A stretch of DNA of 64,000 bases from Bifidobacterium sp. WK012_4_13 (GTDB taxonomy: Bacteria; Actinomycetota; Actinomycetes; Actinomycetales; Bifidobacteriaceae), in the NCBI RefSeq assembly GCF_041080835.1, contig NZ_CP129683.1:2356001-2420000 (forward strand), read 5' to 3'. This document shows, piece after piece, positions 38,153-45,966 of the stretch; position 1 is the first letter of the stretch; every line of letters starts with the position of its first letter. The notes below the pieces were generated by a model, which was not told where the DNA came from, searched no databases, and worked only from the letters and a program-made list of their open reading frames with translations. The translations under genes and the position numbers were made by a program.

Positions 38153-38608
38153 AGTGTGACTTTCGAATATTCAATGCTTGGAGTAATCGGATATGATGTC
38201 TCGTCTGACTTCCTCATGGTTGTGATGAAGTGTCGGCGTGGCAACATGCGAAAATGTGGAACTCACCGTTGTGACACAGATGGCGTATAAATACTCCTGA
38301 CCACCGGTGTGAGTGTGGACGCACCCACTTTGCAAGTTTTGGGCACTTGTTGAAGTATAAACGCTCCGAATCGGCTTGAATTCGACCGCCGCCATGCCGT
38401 TTTCAGCGGTTTATTCTTTGCCAAGTGCCAAAAACTTGCAACTCCGGACCTTCTGCAATGAACGATGCCGCGGATTTCCATACGGATTCAGATTTGAAGC
38501 GCTAAGAGAGCCAATAGGTTTAATCGGTTTAATAAACGGTCTATGACTTCTTGCGTGATATTCGGCGGGTGTGATGGATGCGTCATCGTGACGGTCTGAA
38601 TTGTGGGG
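38153..38608. other. 456-bp intergenic stretch
   Basis: Apart from palindrome E it holds no gene I can support. It separates the small gene pair from the convergent tetR gene. Confidence 0.6.
38330..38441. repeat. Long intergenic palindrome E
   Basis: This 112-bp element has arms starting TTGCAAGTTTTGGGCACTTG and ending CAAGTGCCAAAAACTTGCAA. Its loop core GAATCGGCTTGAATTCGACC is near-identical to that of D and F. The middle of the stem has mismatches. It lies between convergent genes. Confidence 0.87.
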
Positions 38609-39166
38609 TTATAGTCGGGCAGGAAGTGCAACGGCAGTTCTCAAGGACAACGAGGCGATGATCTCATCGCTGAGTGCTGCAGGTTTGATGGCGTCTCCAT
38701 GCTGCAGATGGAATCGAAGGATGTTCCATAAGCCGCCGATCATCAGCAGGTCGATGTGCTTTTCATCGCCAAGCTCGCCGTCATGCCAAGGAAGAGGCTG
38801 CAATGGCAACAGTTCGATGAGTCGTCTGGTCTGAACGTCGAGCACTGAGCCCAGGAGGTTGTTGCGCTGCAATACTCTCAGCGTGGGCGCAGATGCGTTC
38901 CAGAACGTGAAATAGTGAATGAGAAGATCTCTGAAATCCACGAACCCGAGTTGTTTCGCCTGAGCCAGGTACTGATCCACCAGTTCACAGATGTACTCGT
39001 CTATCACATCTTGCTTGCCATGAAAGTTCTTGTAGAACGTTTTCCTCGACACGCCAGCCGAGGCGGCGATCTCGGATATCGTGATCTCGTTGAAGCTGCT
39101 CGTCCTCAGCTTGCAGAGCAGCGCAGCCACTATCATGCTTCTGGATCTCATCGCCGTCGAATTCAT
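38609..39166 (-). CDS. TetR-family transcriptional regulator
   Basis: This 185-residue regulator has an N-terminal TetR helix-turn-helix (FNEITISEIAASAGVSRKTF, then YKNFHGKQDVIDEY). ATG 39166 is chosen: it has AGGA upstream and removes an N-terminal extension (open to 39259) that would run through the operator. It is divergent from the HXXEE membrane protein gene, and a near-perfect 24-bp palindrome lies between them, so it probably represses that gene. The ligand is unknown. Confidence 0.88.
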   Translation of the reverse strand: MNSTAMRSRSMIVAALLCKLRTSSFNEITISEIAASAGVSRKTFYKNFHGKQDVIDEYICELVDQYLAQAKQLGFVDFRDLLIHYFTFWNASAPTLRVLQRNNLLGSVLDVQTRRLIELLPLQPLPWHDGELGDEKHIDLLMIGGLWNILRFHLQHGDAIKPAALSDEIIASLSLRTAVALPARL

Positions 39167-39247
39167 CAATCCTGCCTCTTCCGAAAGGTTACAGAAGCAC
39201 GAATCTGTAACTGTCATCGTCTGATTGCCGGAATCGATCATACAGTA

Positions 39248-39271
39248 AATAGGTAACATATGTAACCTATT
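39248..39271. promoter_or_regulatory. Palindromic operator between tetR and the HXXEE gene
   Basis: A 24-bp palindrome centred on CATATG matches its complement at 22 of 24 positions (half-site AATAGGTAACAT). It ends just before the AAGGAG ribosome binding site of the divergent gene. This is the classical position for a TetR-family operator. Confidence 0.75.
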
Positions 39272-39282
39272 AAGGAGTGGAT

Positions 39283-39804
39283 ATGGAAATGTTCCTAAGC
39301 TACTGGATTCTGCCGATTCTGTTCATACTGCATGATTTCGAAGAGATGATAGCGATGCCGATTTGGAAGAGAAGGCACCGTCGGATGCTTTCGACCATGA
39401 GCAAGCCATTTTTCGGCGCAGTCTCCAATGGGCAGGCGTTCTCGTGCGGAGTTCTGGAAGAAATGACGATTCTTCTCGTTGTTTCCGCCATCTGCAGCGT
39501 AACGAACGACAGCACGCTCTATCTTGCATTCTGCATTGCATACGCGTCACATTTCATCATGCACTATCGCATGTGCATGCAGATGAGGGCATATGTGCCT
39601 GGCGTGGTCTCCGCCACGATAGAGATGCCGGTGATGATCTGGCTCATCATCTCATACTGGCATATGGGACAGGCGACGTTGGAGACATTTCTCGCCTATC
39701 AGGCGGTGGTGCTGCTCTTCGTCTATGCGAATCTCCTGATCATGCACAGGTTGATGCCTGCAATCCAATCAAGGCTCCTGGCTTATGCCAATGACCCTGC
39801 CTAA
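39283..39804 (+). CDS. HXXEE-domain membrane protein
   Basis: This 173-residue polytopic membrane protein has the motif HDFEE (HXXEE) at about residue 15 (LHDFEEMIAMPIWKRR) and four or so hydrophobic segments. The family is of unknown function, with the His/Glu residues possibly binding metal. ATG 39283 follows AAGGAG by 5 bases; ATG 39289 is an alternative. It probably forms a self-contained unit with the divergent TetR regulator. Confidence 0.8.
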   Translation: MEMFLSYWILPILFILHDFEEMIAMPIWKRRHRRMLSTMSKPFFGAVSNGQAFSCGVLEEMTILLVVSAICSVTNDSTLYLAFCIAYASHFIMHYRMCMQMRAYVPGVVSATIEMPVMIWLIISYWHMGQATLETFLAYQAVVLLFVYANLLIMHRLMPAIQSRLLAYANDPA

Positions 39805-40021
39805 TGCGCGGACCTGATTCGTGGGACGGACAGCGCTGATCTGTTGCCTATACTCATGCTGGTGGAAAGCCGGTGAACGGGGCGATTGTCCGCGACTGCC
39901 ATGCATCGTCCGGTCGTTACACGGCGACTGAACTCACCGCCATGCACCTGTCTGCACACTCGGCATGCTCTCTCGAACGCATGAAGTTCATCGGCGGAAC
40001 CTCCATGATCGCGGCCAGCGC

Positions 40022-40375
40022 CTAGCCATTCGTGAGCTGAACATACTCAACCACATTCCCATCGGGATGCCTGGCGACCAGCCGCGGGCCATTCGGACCT
40101 GGATCGGGCCCCTCCAGCAGTTCTCCGCCAGCACGGGCGACTGCTTCCACGACCCTGCCCATATCGTGAACATTGACCGTGGCGACATGGGCACGCACCT
40201 CGGCATCGGCACCCTGCAGCAGAAGGAACGCCCCCACCTTTGCCAGACGAACCCCGTCATGGGAAAACATCAGAGGAGAGTCATCTCCGGTCAATTCCTC
40301 ATACAATGGCAAAGCGCCATCCAGATCGTCCACATAGACACGAGCAAGCACGCTGATAATATTGTCATCCATCAC
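40022..40375 (-). CDS. VOC-family (glyoxalase/bleomycin-resistance-like) protein
   Basis: This 117-residue protein of the vicinal-oxygen-chelate fold starts ISVLARVYVDDLDGALPLYE and ends ARHPDGNVVEYVQL, the typical beta-alpha-beta-beta-beta pattern with the terminal metal-ligand region. The substrate is unknown. It is monocistronic on the minus strand. Confidence 0.85.
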   Translation of the reverse strand: MMDDNIISVLARVYVDDLDGALPLYEELTGDDSPLMFSHDGVRLAKVGAFLLLQGADAEVRAHVATVNVHDMGRVVEAVARAGGELLEGPDPGPNGPRLVARHPDGNVVEYVQLTNG

Positions 40376-40417
40376 GCCTCCCTAGACGTGCTTCCATCTT
40401 CCCACGGCGTTCCCGTG

Positions 40418-40612
40418 TCCGCCCAGTCTGCACGGGAACAGCGCGAGCCCAGCGACAGTATCCTGCTGGATGGTCGGTATAGGGATCGCCAGTTGAAGGG
40501 CGATGCGCGCAGATTCAGGGAATTGCATATTCAGGGTGATTGGCTTCTGGTATACCGAGTCGAAGGGGAGCAAGTCATCCTCGCACGCACCGGCACGCAT
40601 GATGGCCTCTCG
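40418..40612 (+). pseudogene. YafQ-type toxin remnant (C-terminal half)
   Basis: The plus-strand frame reads LKGDARRFRELHIQGDWLLV then ILARTGTHDGL. This parallels the intact YafQ at 41310 (LKGELAGFRELHIQADWLLI, TTGSHDDLF). The N-terminal half and any start codon are missing. The final active-site Phe is Ser here. It has no adjacent antitoxin, so it is a dead copy. Confidence 0.75.
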
Positions 40613-40831
40613 CAAGGGTGGACTGTTCGCGATTATCGTGCCTTTGCAACGCTCGATTCTTCCCGCCGTGTGATATGTCCGTGTGACTCGACCGTCTGAT
40701 GTGCCGGTTGTTCAGATGTTGTCGTTCCAAGCCGTGCTTCTCGCGTTTTGTGAACTTGGCGTATGACTGAGGGGCATGAATCGCGCAGATTACCGTGATT
40801 CGTTCCAATTCCATCGTATGGTGAGCCCACT

Positions 40832-40943
40832 TTGCAAGTTTTTGGCACTTGGCAAAGTATAAACGCTCCAAATCGGCTTGAATCAGACCACCGTGATGCC
40901 GTTTTCGCCGGTTTGTACTTGGCCAAGTGCCAAAAACTTGCAA
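40832..40943. repeat. Long intergenic palindrome F
   Basis: This 112-bp element has arms TTGCAAGTTTTTGGCACTTG and the matching CAAGTGCCAAAAACTTGCAA, with a stem of about 30 bp. The loop core AAATCGGCTTGAAT is as in D. It lies between the toxin remnant and the dinJ promoter. Confidence 0.9.
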
Positions 40944-40970
40944 GTTGAGTCTGTTGAATGCGAAATCTGA

Positions 40971-41040
40971 AATTTATTGTATGTTCAATGTATAAGTATC
41001 ATATGTATAAATGGTATACAATAGCATTGTAAATGCATGA
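40971..41040 (+). promoter_or_regulatory. AT-rich promoter/operator of the toxin-antitoxin module
   Basis: A strongly AT-rich stretch carries repeated half-sites (TTGTATGT, GTATACAA, CATTGTAA) and a -10-like TATAAAT. This fits autoregulation by a DinJ-type antitoxin. Exact operator boundaries cannot be set. Confidence 0.5.
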
Positions 41041-41065
41041 CGAGTGAGGAAAGGAGGTGAGAGAA

Positions 41066-41317
41066 ATGAGTACTACGACGATTGCGATTCGTACCGACGA
41101 GGAGACGAAGCGCGAGGCTCAGAAACTGTTCAAATCAATGGGAATGGACATGAGCACCGCGATCAACATGTTCCTGCGTCAGACCATCAGCGAGCATCGC
41201 TTGCCATTCCGGCCTGGCTTGAGTCGATTCGAGCGTGAGGTTCTCGATGCTGCAAGCGAACCGGCGCAGAAAGTTGAAAGCCTGGAGGAATTTATCAAGG
41301 AGATTCGTGATGCTTAA
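41066..41317 (+). CDS. dinJ: RelB/DinJ-family antitoxin
   Basis: This 83-residue antitoxin has an N-terminal ribbon-helix-helix DNA-binding motif (TTTIAIRTDEETKREAQKLF, then MSTAINMFLRQTI) and a C-terminal toxin-binding tail. ATG 41066 follows GGAGGTG. It overlaps the toxin gene by 8 bases. It probably represses its own promoter. Confidence 0.93.
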   Translation: MSTTTIAIRTDEETKREAQKLFKSMGMDMSTAINMFLRQTISEHRLPFRPGLSRFEREVLDAASEPAQKVESLEEFIKEIRDA

Positions 41318-41591
41318 ATACATCAAGCGCCCCGCTTCTTTCCTGCGACAAGTGAAAAAGCTGAAACGTAAGCACTATGACATAGCTCTTTTGAAAAATG
41401 CCATTCGTAGCATCATGCTGAATAATGCTCAGAAGCTTGCTACTAAGTACCGCGACCATGCGCTCAAAGGTGAGCTCGCGGGCTTCAGAGAGCTCCATAT
41501 CCAAGCCGACTGGCTTCTGATCTATAAGATCGAGTATGACACGCTGACTCTGGTGGTCATCACCACCGGAAGCCATGACGACCTATTCTGA
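41310..41591 (+). CDS. yafQ: YafQ-family mRNA interferase toxin
   Basis: This 93-residue RelE-superfamily endoribonuclease acts on ribosome-bound mRNA. The YafQ active-site set is visible: His in YRDHALKG, His and Asp in RELHIQADW, and the terminal His and Phe in GSHDDLF. It starts inside the end of the antitoxin gene (8-base overlap), the standard coupled arrangement. Confidence 0.93.
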   Translation: MLKYIKRPASFLRQVKKLKRKHYDIALLKNAIRSIMLNNAQKLATKYRDHALKGELAGFRELHIQADWLLIYKIEYDTLTLVVITTGSHDDLF

Positions 41592-41687
41592 CCCGAGTGC
41601 GATTGACCCCGGGCAATCCCAAGCTGCGCTTGATCATCGTGCCTCGCCACGGTCATCTCGTTCTACCGTATGTTGATGATGCCTAGG

Positions 41688-41719
41688 CTGCCAGGCCTCC
41701 TTTGGATGGGACCTGGCAG
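41688..41719 (-). terminator. Hairpin after gnd
   Basis: An 8-bp perfect stem CTGCCAGG/CCTGGCAG with a 16-base loop lies 10 bases beyond the gnd stop codon. No U tract is clear. Confidence 0.5.
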
Positions 41720-41728
41720 ACGTAGAGC

Positions 41729-43171
41729 TCAGTTCTGTTGAATCTCTTGACGGTCAGTATCGGCCCATAGCGTATGGAAAACACCTGGTACGCCGACTTT
41801 GCGATACGTGTGAGCGCCGAAAAGATCACGTTGCCCCTGAATGAGCGATGTTGGCAAACGCGGTGAGCGCAAGCCGTCATAGTAGGCCAAGGAGCTGGTG
41901 AACCCTGGTATCGGGATTCCTCCTTGGGTGGCGAGAGAGATCACTGCGCGCCATGAGTCTTGCGCCTTGCCTATCACCGTTCTGAAGGAGGAGTCGAATA
42001 GGAGAGAGGTTGTTTGCCTGCCCGAGGCATACGCATCTGAGATCCGGTCCAGGAATTCGGCACGGATAATGCAGCCTCCACGCCAGATGCGGGCTACCGC
42101 TCCCAGGTCTATGTTCCAGCCATATTGTTGCGCTCCGGCGGCGATCTCATCAAATCCCTGAGCATATGCGACTATCTTTGATGCATACAAGGCCTTGCGC
42201 ACTTCCTCCACGAAAGTCCCCTCGTTCTGTTGTGCTATCGAAAAATCAGGACCTGGCAGGTTGATCTTGCGGGCTTCGGCACGCTGGGCGCTCTGGCCCG
42301 ACAATCCTCTGGCGAACACTGACTCGGAGATGCTCGTTACCGGAATGGCAAGGTCCAAGGCTGTCTGCACCGTCCACGTGCCTGTGCCTTTCATGCCAGC
42401 CTCATCGAGTACGACATCCACGAATGGCAATCCTGTTCGTGCATCCACCTGTCGTAAGACATCGGACGTTATCTCAATCAGATACGAATTCAGTTCTCCC
42501 AGATTCCACTGTGCGAACACGTCAGCGATCTGTGATGGCGTCATTCCCATACCACGGCGGAGTAGGTCATAGCTTTCTGCGATCAATTGCATGTCAGCAT
42601 ATTCGATGCCATTGTGCACCATTTTCACGAAATGGCCGGCGCCGTTCTCGCCGATATGCGTTACACACGGTTCCCCTTCTGCGACTGCTGCAATGGACTT
42701 GAGGATCGGTTCAAGGACCTTCCAGGAATCCTCCGTGCCTCCGGGCATGATGGATGGACCATTGAGCGCTCCTTCCTCCCCACCTGAGATACCCATGCCG
42801 ACGAAGTGCAATCCTTGGGCACGAGCTTCTTTCTCTCGACGGATCGTGTCTTTGAAATACGAGTTTCCACCATCTACGATGATGTCTCCTGGTTCCATTG
42901 CGTCTGCAAGTTCCTTGATGACCGCATCCGTCGCCGCTCCCGCTTTGACCATGATGATAACAGTGCGCGGCCGTTTCAGTGCTGCCAAAAAATCTTCGAT
43001 TGTCTCTGCTGGGACGAATGTTCCCTCCGACCCGTGAGCTGTGATCAGATGACGCGTTCGTGTGGGAGTGCGATTGAATACAGCGACCGAATTGCCATGA
43101 TGAGCAAGATTTCTTGCGAGATTTCCTCCCATCACTCCGAGTCCGTACACGCCGATTTGTGCTTGCACCAT
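41729..43171 (-). CDS. gnd: 6-phosphogluconate dehydrogenase (decarboxylating)
   Basis: Gnd oxidises 6-phosphogluconate to ribulose-5-phosphate and CO2 with NADP. The 480-residue protein starts MVQAQIGVYGLGVMGGNLAR (nucleotide-binding GxGxxG), has IIMVKAGAATD and the catalytic region GHFVKMVHNGIEYADMQLIA. ATG 43171 matches family N-termini; the frame extends upstream without sense. It ends the sugar-acid pathway encoded in this cluster and is separated from the upstream operon by a strong hairpin. Confidence 0.96.
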   Translation of the reverse strand: MVQAQIGVYGLGVMGGNLARNLAHHGNSVAVFNRTPTRTRHLITAHGSEGTFVPAETIEDFLAALKRPRTVIIMVKAGAATDAVIKELADAMEPGDIIVDGGNSYFKDTIRREKEARAQGLHFVGMGISGGEEGALNGPSIMPGGTEDSWKVLEPILKSIAAVAEGEPCVTHIGENGAGHFVKMVHNGIEYADMQLIAESYDLLRRGMGMTPSQIADVFAQWNLGELNSYLIEITSDVLRQVDARTGLPFVDVVLDEAGMKGTGTWTVQTALDLAIPVTSISESVFARGLSGQSAQRAEARKINLPGPDFSIAQQNEGTFVEEVRKALYASKIVAYAQGFDEIAAGAQQYGWNIDLGAVARIWRGGCIIRAEFLDRISDAYASGRQTTSLLFDSSFRTVIGKAQDSWRAVISLATQGGIPIPGFTSSLAYYDGLRSPRLPTSLIQGQRDLFGAHTYRKVGVPGVFHTLWADTDRQEIQQN

Positions 43172-43253
43172 GATTTGACCTTTCCATATGTGTGCCTGGG
43201 GGCAGGTTTTCTGATGGATGCCCTGCCTGATGACTGTTATTCGTGACAATGAC

Positions 43254-43292
43254 GGCTTGGGGTGCACGAGGCTGTCTCATGCACCCCAAGCC
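43254..43292 (-). terminator. Strong hairpin between the FAH gene and gnd
   Basis: A 13-bp perfect stem (GGCTTGGGGTGCA paired with TGCACCCCAAGCC) has a 13-base loop. It lies downstream of the fumarylacetoacetase-family gene and upstream of gnd. A short array TCAAATAC three times (43316-43339) lies beside it. Confidence 0.7.
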
Positions 43293-43343
43293 TTGATCCG
43301 ATAATCCTGCAGTATTCAAATACTCAAATACTCAAATACTCGA

Positions 43344-44105
43344 TCAGGATTGTGATGCTGAACCCGAAAGTGCGACAACTGGATTCTCGAGCGTCCCGAT
43401 CTGGGGGATGGTGATGCTTACATTTTGCCCCGGCATAACCGGCGCAGCGGTCTGCGGCGAACCTGTGAGAAGGACATCTCCTGGCCCGAATGTCAGATAC
43501 TTGGTGAGGTAGGACACCTGCTCGGCAATGGTCCATGCGAGGCCGGCAGTCGATCCCGACGCTGCCTGCACACCATCGATGGCAACGTCAATCGGCGCAT
43601 TATCCCAGGAAATATCCGTCTCGATAACGGGACCAAGAGGGGTAAAGCCATCTCCATTCTTGACCTGCGTCATTTTCTCATCAAGGGGAATCTGGTCAAT
43701 GGCAGTGACGTCGTTGCCTATCGTTGCTCCGAGTATTGCTGCAGGGACTTCTTCCGGTGAAAGTCTACGTGCAAAGTTCCGAAACACGATGGCCAGTTCA
43801 CCTTCGATATTGACTGCGCCTAAGCCGGTATCAATCTCAATCGGACTTCCCGGGCCGACAACGGTGCGTGACGACTTGGAAAATGCCTGAGGAGGGATTT
43901 TGCGATCTTCTGGTCCTGAGTTATGGGCCATTCCAAGAACGATACGTGGAACGGTGGGGGCCAGGAGCCGTGCCTGCGCTAGAGGAATCCTTTCTCCAGT
44001 CTTGATGAGCTCTGTATCGAACATATCTCGTATCACAGCCCATGATTCTCCTTCAAGAACCGCCGGAGCTGGACCATGAACAGTGCTGATGCGTGCAAGT
44101 TTCAT
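43344..44105 (-). CDS. Fumarylacetoacetate hydrolase-family protein
   Basis: This 253-residue protein has the FAH C-terminal fold, with the metal site region GAVNIEGELAIVFRNFARRL and the family motif GATIGNDVTAIDQIP. Known members hydrolyse or decarboxylate acylpyruvates or act as hydratase/isomerase on keto acids. It sits inside the idonate operon, so its substrate may be a ketogluconate-derived compound, but no such step is needed in the standard route. The exact reaction is open. Confidence 0.85.
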   Translation of the reverse strand: MKLARISTVHGPAPAVLEGESWAVIRDMFDTELIKTGERIPLAQARLLAPTVPRIVLGMAHNSGPEDRKIPPQAFSKSSRTVVGPGSPIEIDTGLGAVNIEGELAIVFRNFARRLSPEEVPAAILGATIGNDVTAIDQIPLDEKMTQVKNGDGFTPLGPVIETDISWDNAPIDVAIDGVQAASGSTAGLAWTIAEQVSYLTKYLTFGPGDVLLTGSPQTAAPVMPGQNVSITIPQIGTLENPVVALSGSASQS

Positions 44106-44120
44106 TTGAATTCTTTCTTG

Positions 44121-45188
44121 TTATCTTTTGTCAATCGTCGGTGTCGATGGTTCGGAAAGGTCAATGACAACTTTTCCTGATGCTTTCGCATCCGCGGCTC
44201 GGTCAAATGCGGCGACGACTTCGTCGAGACCGAAGACATCCGTGACAATCTGCTCGAGATCGTCATCAGAGGCGAGCAGCGTAACAGCCTCGGTAATCTC
44301 ATCGTTGAAGCGGAATGCTCCACGCACGTCGATTTCGCGCGAGATGAGTTGGGACAGGTCTACGGAAATCAATCCCGCTGGTAACATGCCTACCTGAACG
44401 ACGACTCCTCCCGGCACTGCCGATGCAATGGCAGTTGAGACGGCTGACGGTGATCCAGAGCATTCGATTACGAGGTCGAAGGATTGCTTCGGCGGGTTGC
44501 CGCCATTCCTGTCAATGAGGTATGTGTCGGTAACACCGAGGGCTGCCGCTCGAGCAAGAGGCTCAGGAATGACATCACTCGATGCGACCTGTGACGCGCC
44601 AAGTGCAACGGCTGCTCCCGCTGCGAGCAATCCCACGGGTCCGGCACCTGAGACAAGGACCCGTTTGCCCCTTACCCCACCACCGCGGTTGAGTGCATGA
44701 AGAGCCACGCCAAGAGGTTCGGCGAGAACGGCACGACGTAATGGCAGGCCAGCGGGGAGTGCCCTGATTTGATCCGAGCGGACAACGATGAATTCGCTCA
44801 TCCCGCCCTGGGTGTGCGGCTGTGTGGCGGCACTTCCCAGATAGCGGCTTCCAGGCCAGATGCTCGGACGATCCTCGAGACCGGGTAGCGCCATCCCTGG
44901 AGTTGCAGGATGGATGGCTACCGGGGTGTTGTGGGGAAGGGTATCCGCGCCGGAACGGGTATCGCGTTCGACCGTGCCAACGATCTCATGGCCAACGACA
45001 AGCGGTTCCCGTATTGCGAACGCACCCACGCTTCCTTCGTGATAGTAATGGAGATCGGATCCACATATTCCAGCGTATTTTACGCGGATAAGTACTTCAC
45101 CTGTGTGTGGTATCGGGATCGGGCGCTTTTCGATTTGCAAATCGCCTGCACCACGGACTACGACAGCGTTCATTGATTGAGAAGACAT
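44121..45188 (-). CDS. idnD: L-idonate 5-dehydrogenase-like zinc alcohol dehydrogenase
   Basis: This 355-residue MDR-family dehydrogenase is predicted to oxidise L-idonate to 5-keto-D-gluconate. The catalytic zinc site is in GICGSDLHYYHEGSVGAF and VVGHEIVGTV; the Rossmann motif is VSGAGPVGLLAAG. The lobe that normally carries four structural-zinc cysteines has none here (HPATPGMALPGLEDRPSIWP), so only the catalytic zinc is expected. The start at 45188 is one base past the idnO stop, so the genes are contiguous in the operon. Confidence 0.85.
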   Translation of the reverse strand: MSSQSMNAVVVRGAGDLQIEKRPIPIPHTGEVLIRVKYAGICGSDLHYYHEGSVGAFAIREPLVVGHEIVGTVERDTRSGADTLPHNTPVAIHPATPGMALPGLEDRPSIWPGSRYLGSAATQPHTQGGMSEFIVVRSDQIRALPAGLPLRRAVLAEPLGVALHALNRGGGVRGKRVLVSGAGPVGLLAAGAAVALGASQVASSDVIPEPLARAAALGVTDTYLIDRNGGNPPKQSFDLVIECSGSPSAVSTAIASAVPGGVVVQVGMLPAGLISVDLSQLISREIDVRGAFRFNDEITEAVTLLASDDDLEQIVTDVFGLDEVVAAFDRAADAKASGKVVIDLSEPSTPTIDKR

Positions 45189-45189
45189 G

Positions 45190-45966
45190 TCAGACCACCG
45201 CCGTCATTCCGCCGTCAACGAATAGGGTCTGTCCATTGACAAAGTCAGATGCCGGTGAGGACAGGAACAGGAGTGTCCCGACAAGATCCTCGACTTGGCC
45301 CCAGCGAGCTGCCGGAGTGCGTCCTTGTACCCAGGCGGTAAATGCAGGATCCTCTACAAGACTCTTGGTAAGTTCCGTTTGGATATATCCCGGTGCAAGC
45401 GCATTGACCTGGATTCCAGAGGGCCCCAGGTCGGCGCACAGTCCGCGAGTGAGCATGACTATTCCACCCTTGGTGGCGGAATATGGCGTTATCCCTGGGC
45501 GGGCGAGACGACTCTGAACAGAAGCGATGTTGATTATCTTGCCTGATTTCTGTTCTATCAGCGTCTGAGCTGCACGTTGAGCGACAAGGAAAGCACCGGT
45601 GAGATTGACGGATACCACGGCATTCCAGTCCTTTGCAGGAAATTCTGTCAAAGGATGACGGATCTGTATTCCAGCATTATTGACGAGAATGTCGAGTCCG
45701 CCAAGTGCCTCGATCGCTGAATCCACTCCATCCGCGACGGCATGCTCATCCGTGATATCAAAAGTTGCCGTCCGTACCGTTGCCTGTGTCTCGTCGCGGA
45801 TAGATTGGGCTGCCCTCTCTACTTCCTGTGCATGACGCCCATGGATGACGACATCCGCTCCAGCCTTGGCGAGTCCGCGTGCAAGGGCAAATCCAATGCC
45901 GCGACTCGATCCTGTGACGAGTGCCTTGCGCCCGGCAATGTTAAATGATGATGATGTTACTTTCAT
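45190..45966 (-). CDS. idnO: Gluconate 5-dehydrogenase-like SDR
   Basis: This 258-residue short-chain dehydrogenase is predicted to reduce 5-ketogluconate to D-gluconate. The cofactor motif TGSSRGIGFALARGLAKAGA includes an Arg after the second Ser, which suits NADP(H). The active site is PYSATKGGIVML with Ser in IASVQSR. It overlaps the MFS gene by 4 bases and abuts idnD. The IdnO assignment rests on the IdnO-like N-terminus and context. Confidence 0.87.
   Translation of the reverse strand: MKVTSSSFNIAGRKALVTGSSRGIGFALARGLAKAGADVVIHGRHAQEVERAAQSIRDETQATVRTATFDITDEHAVADGVDSAIEALGGLDILVNNAGIQIRHPLTEFPAKDWNAVVSVNLTGAFLVAQRAAQTLIEQKSGKIINIASVQSRLARPGITPYSATKGGIVMLTRGLCADLGPSGIQVNALAPGYIQTELTKSLVEDPAFTAWVQGRTPAARWGQVEDLVGTLLFLSSPASDFVNGQTLFVDGGMTAVV

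Noticed and set aside
39873..40025. 50-codon plus-strand frame before the VOC gene
   Set aside because: It has a weak ribosome site and a GTG start but no recognisable similarity or conservation evidence.
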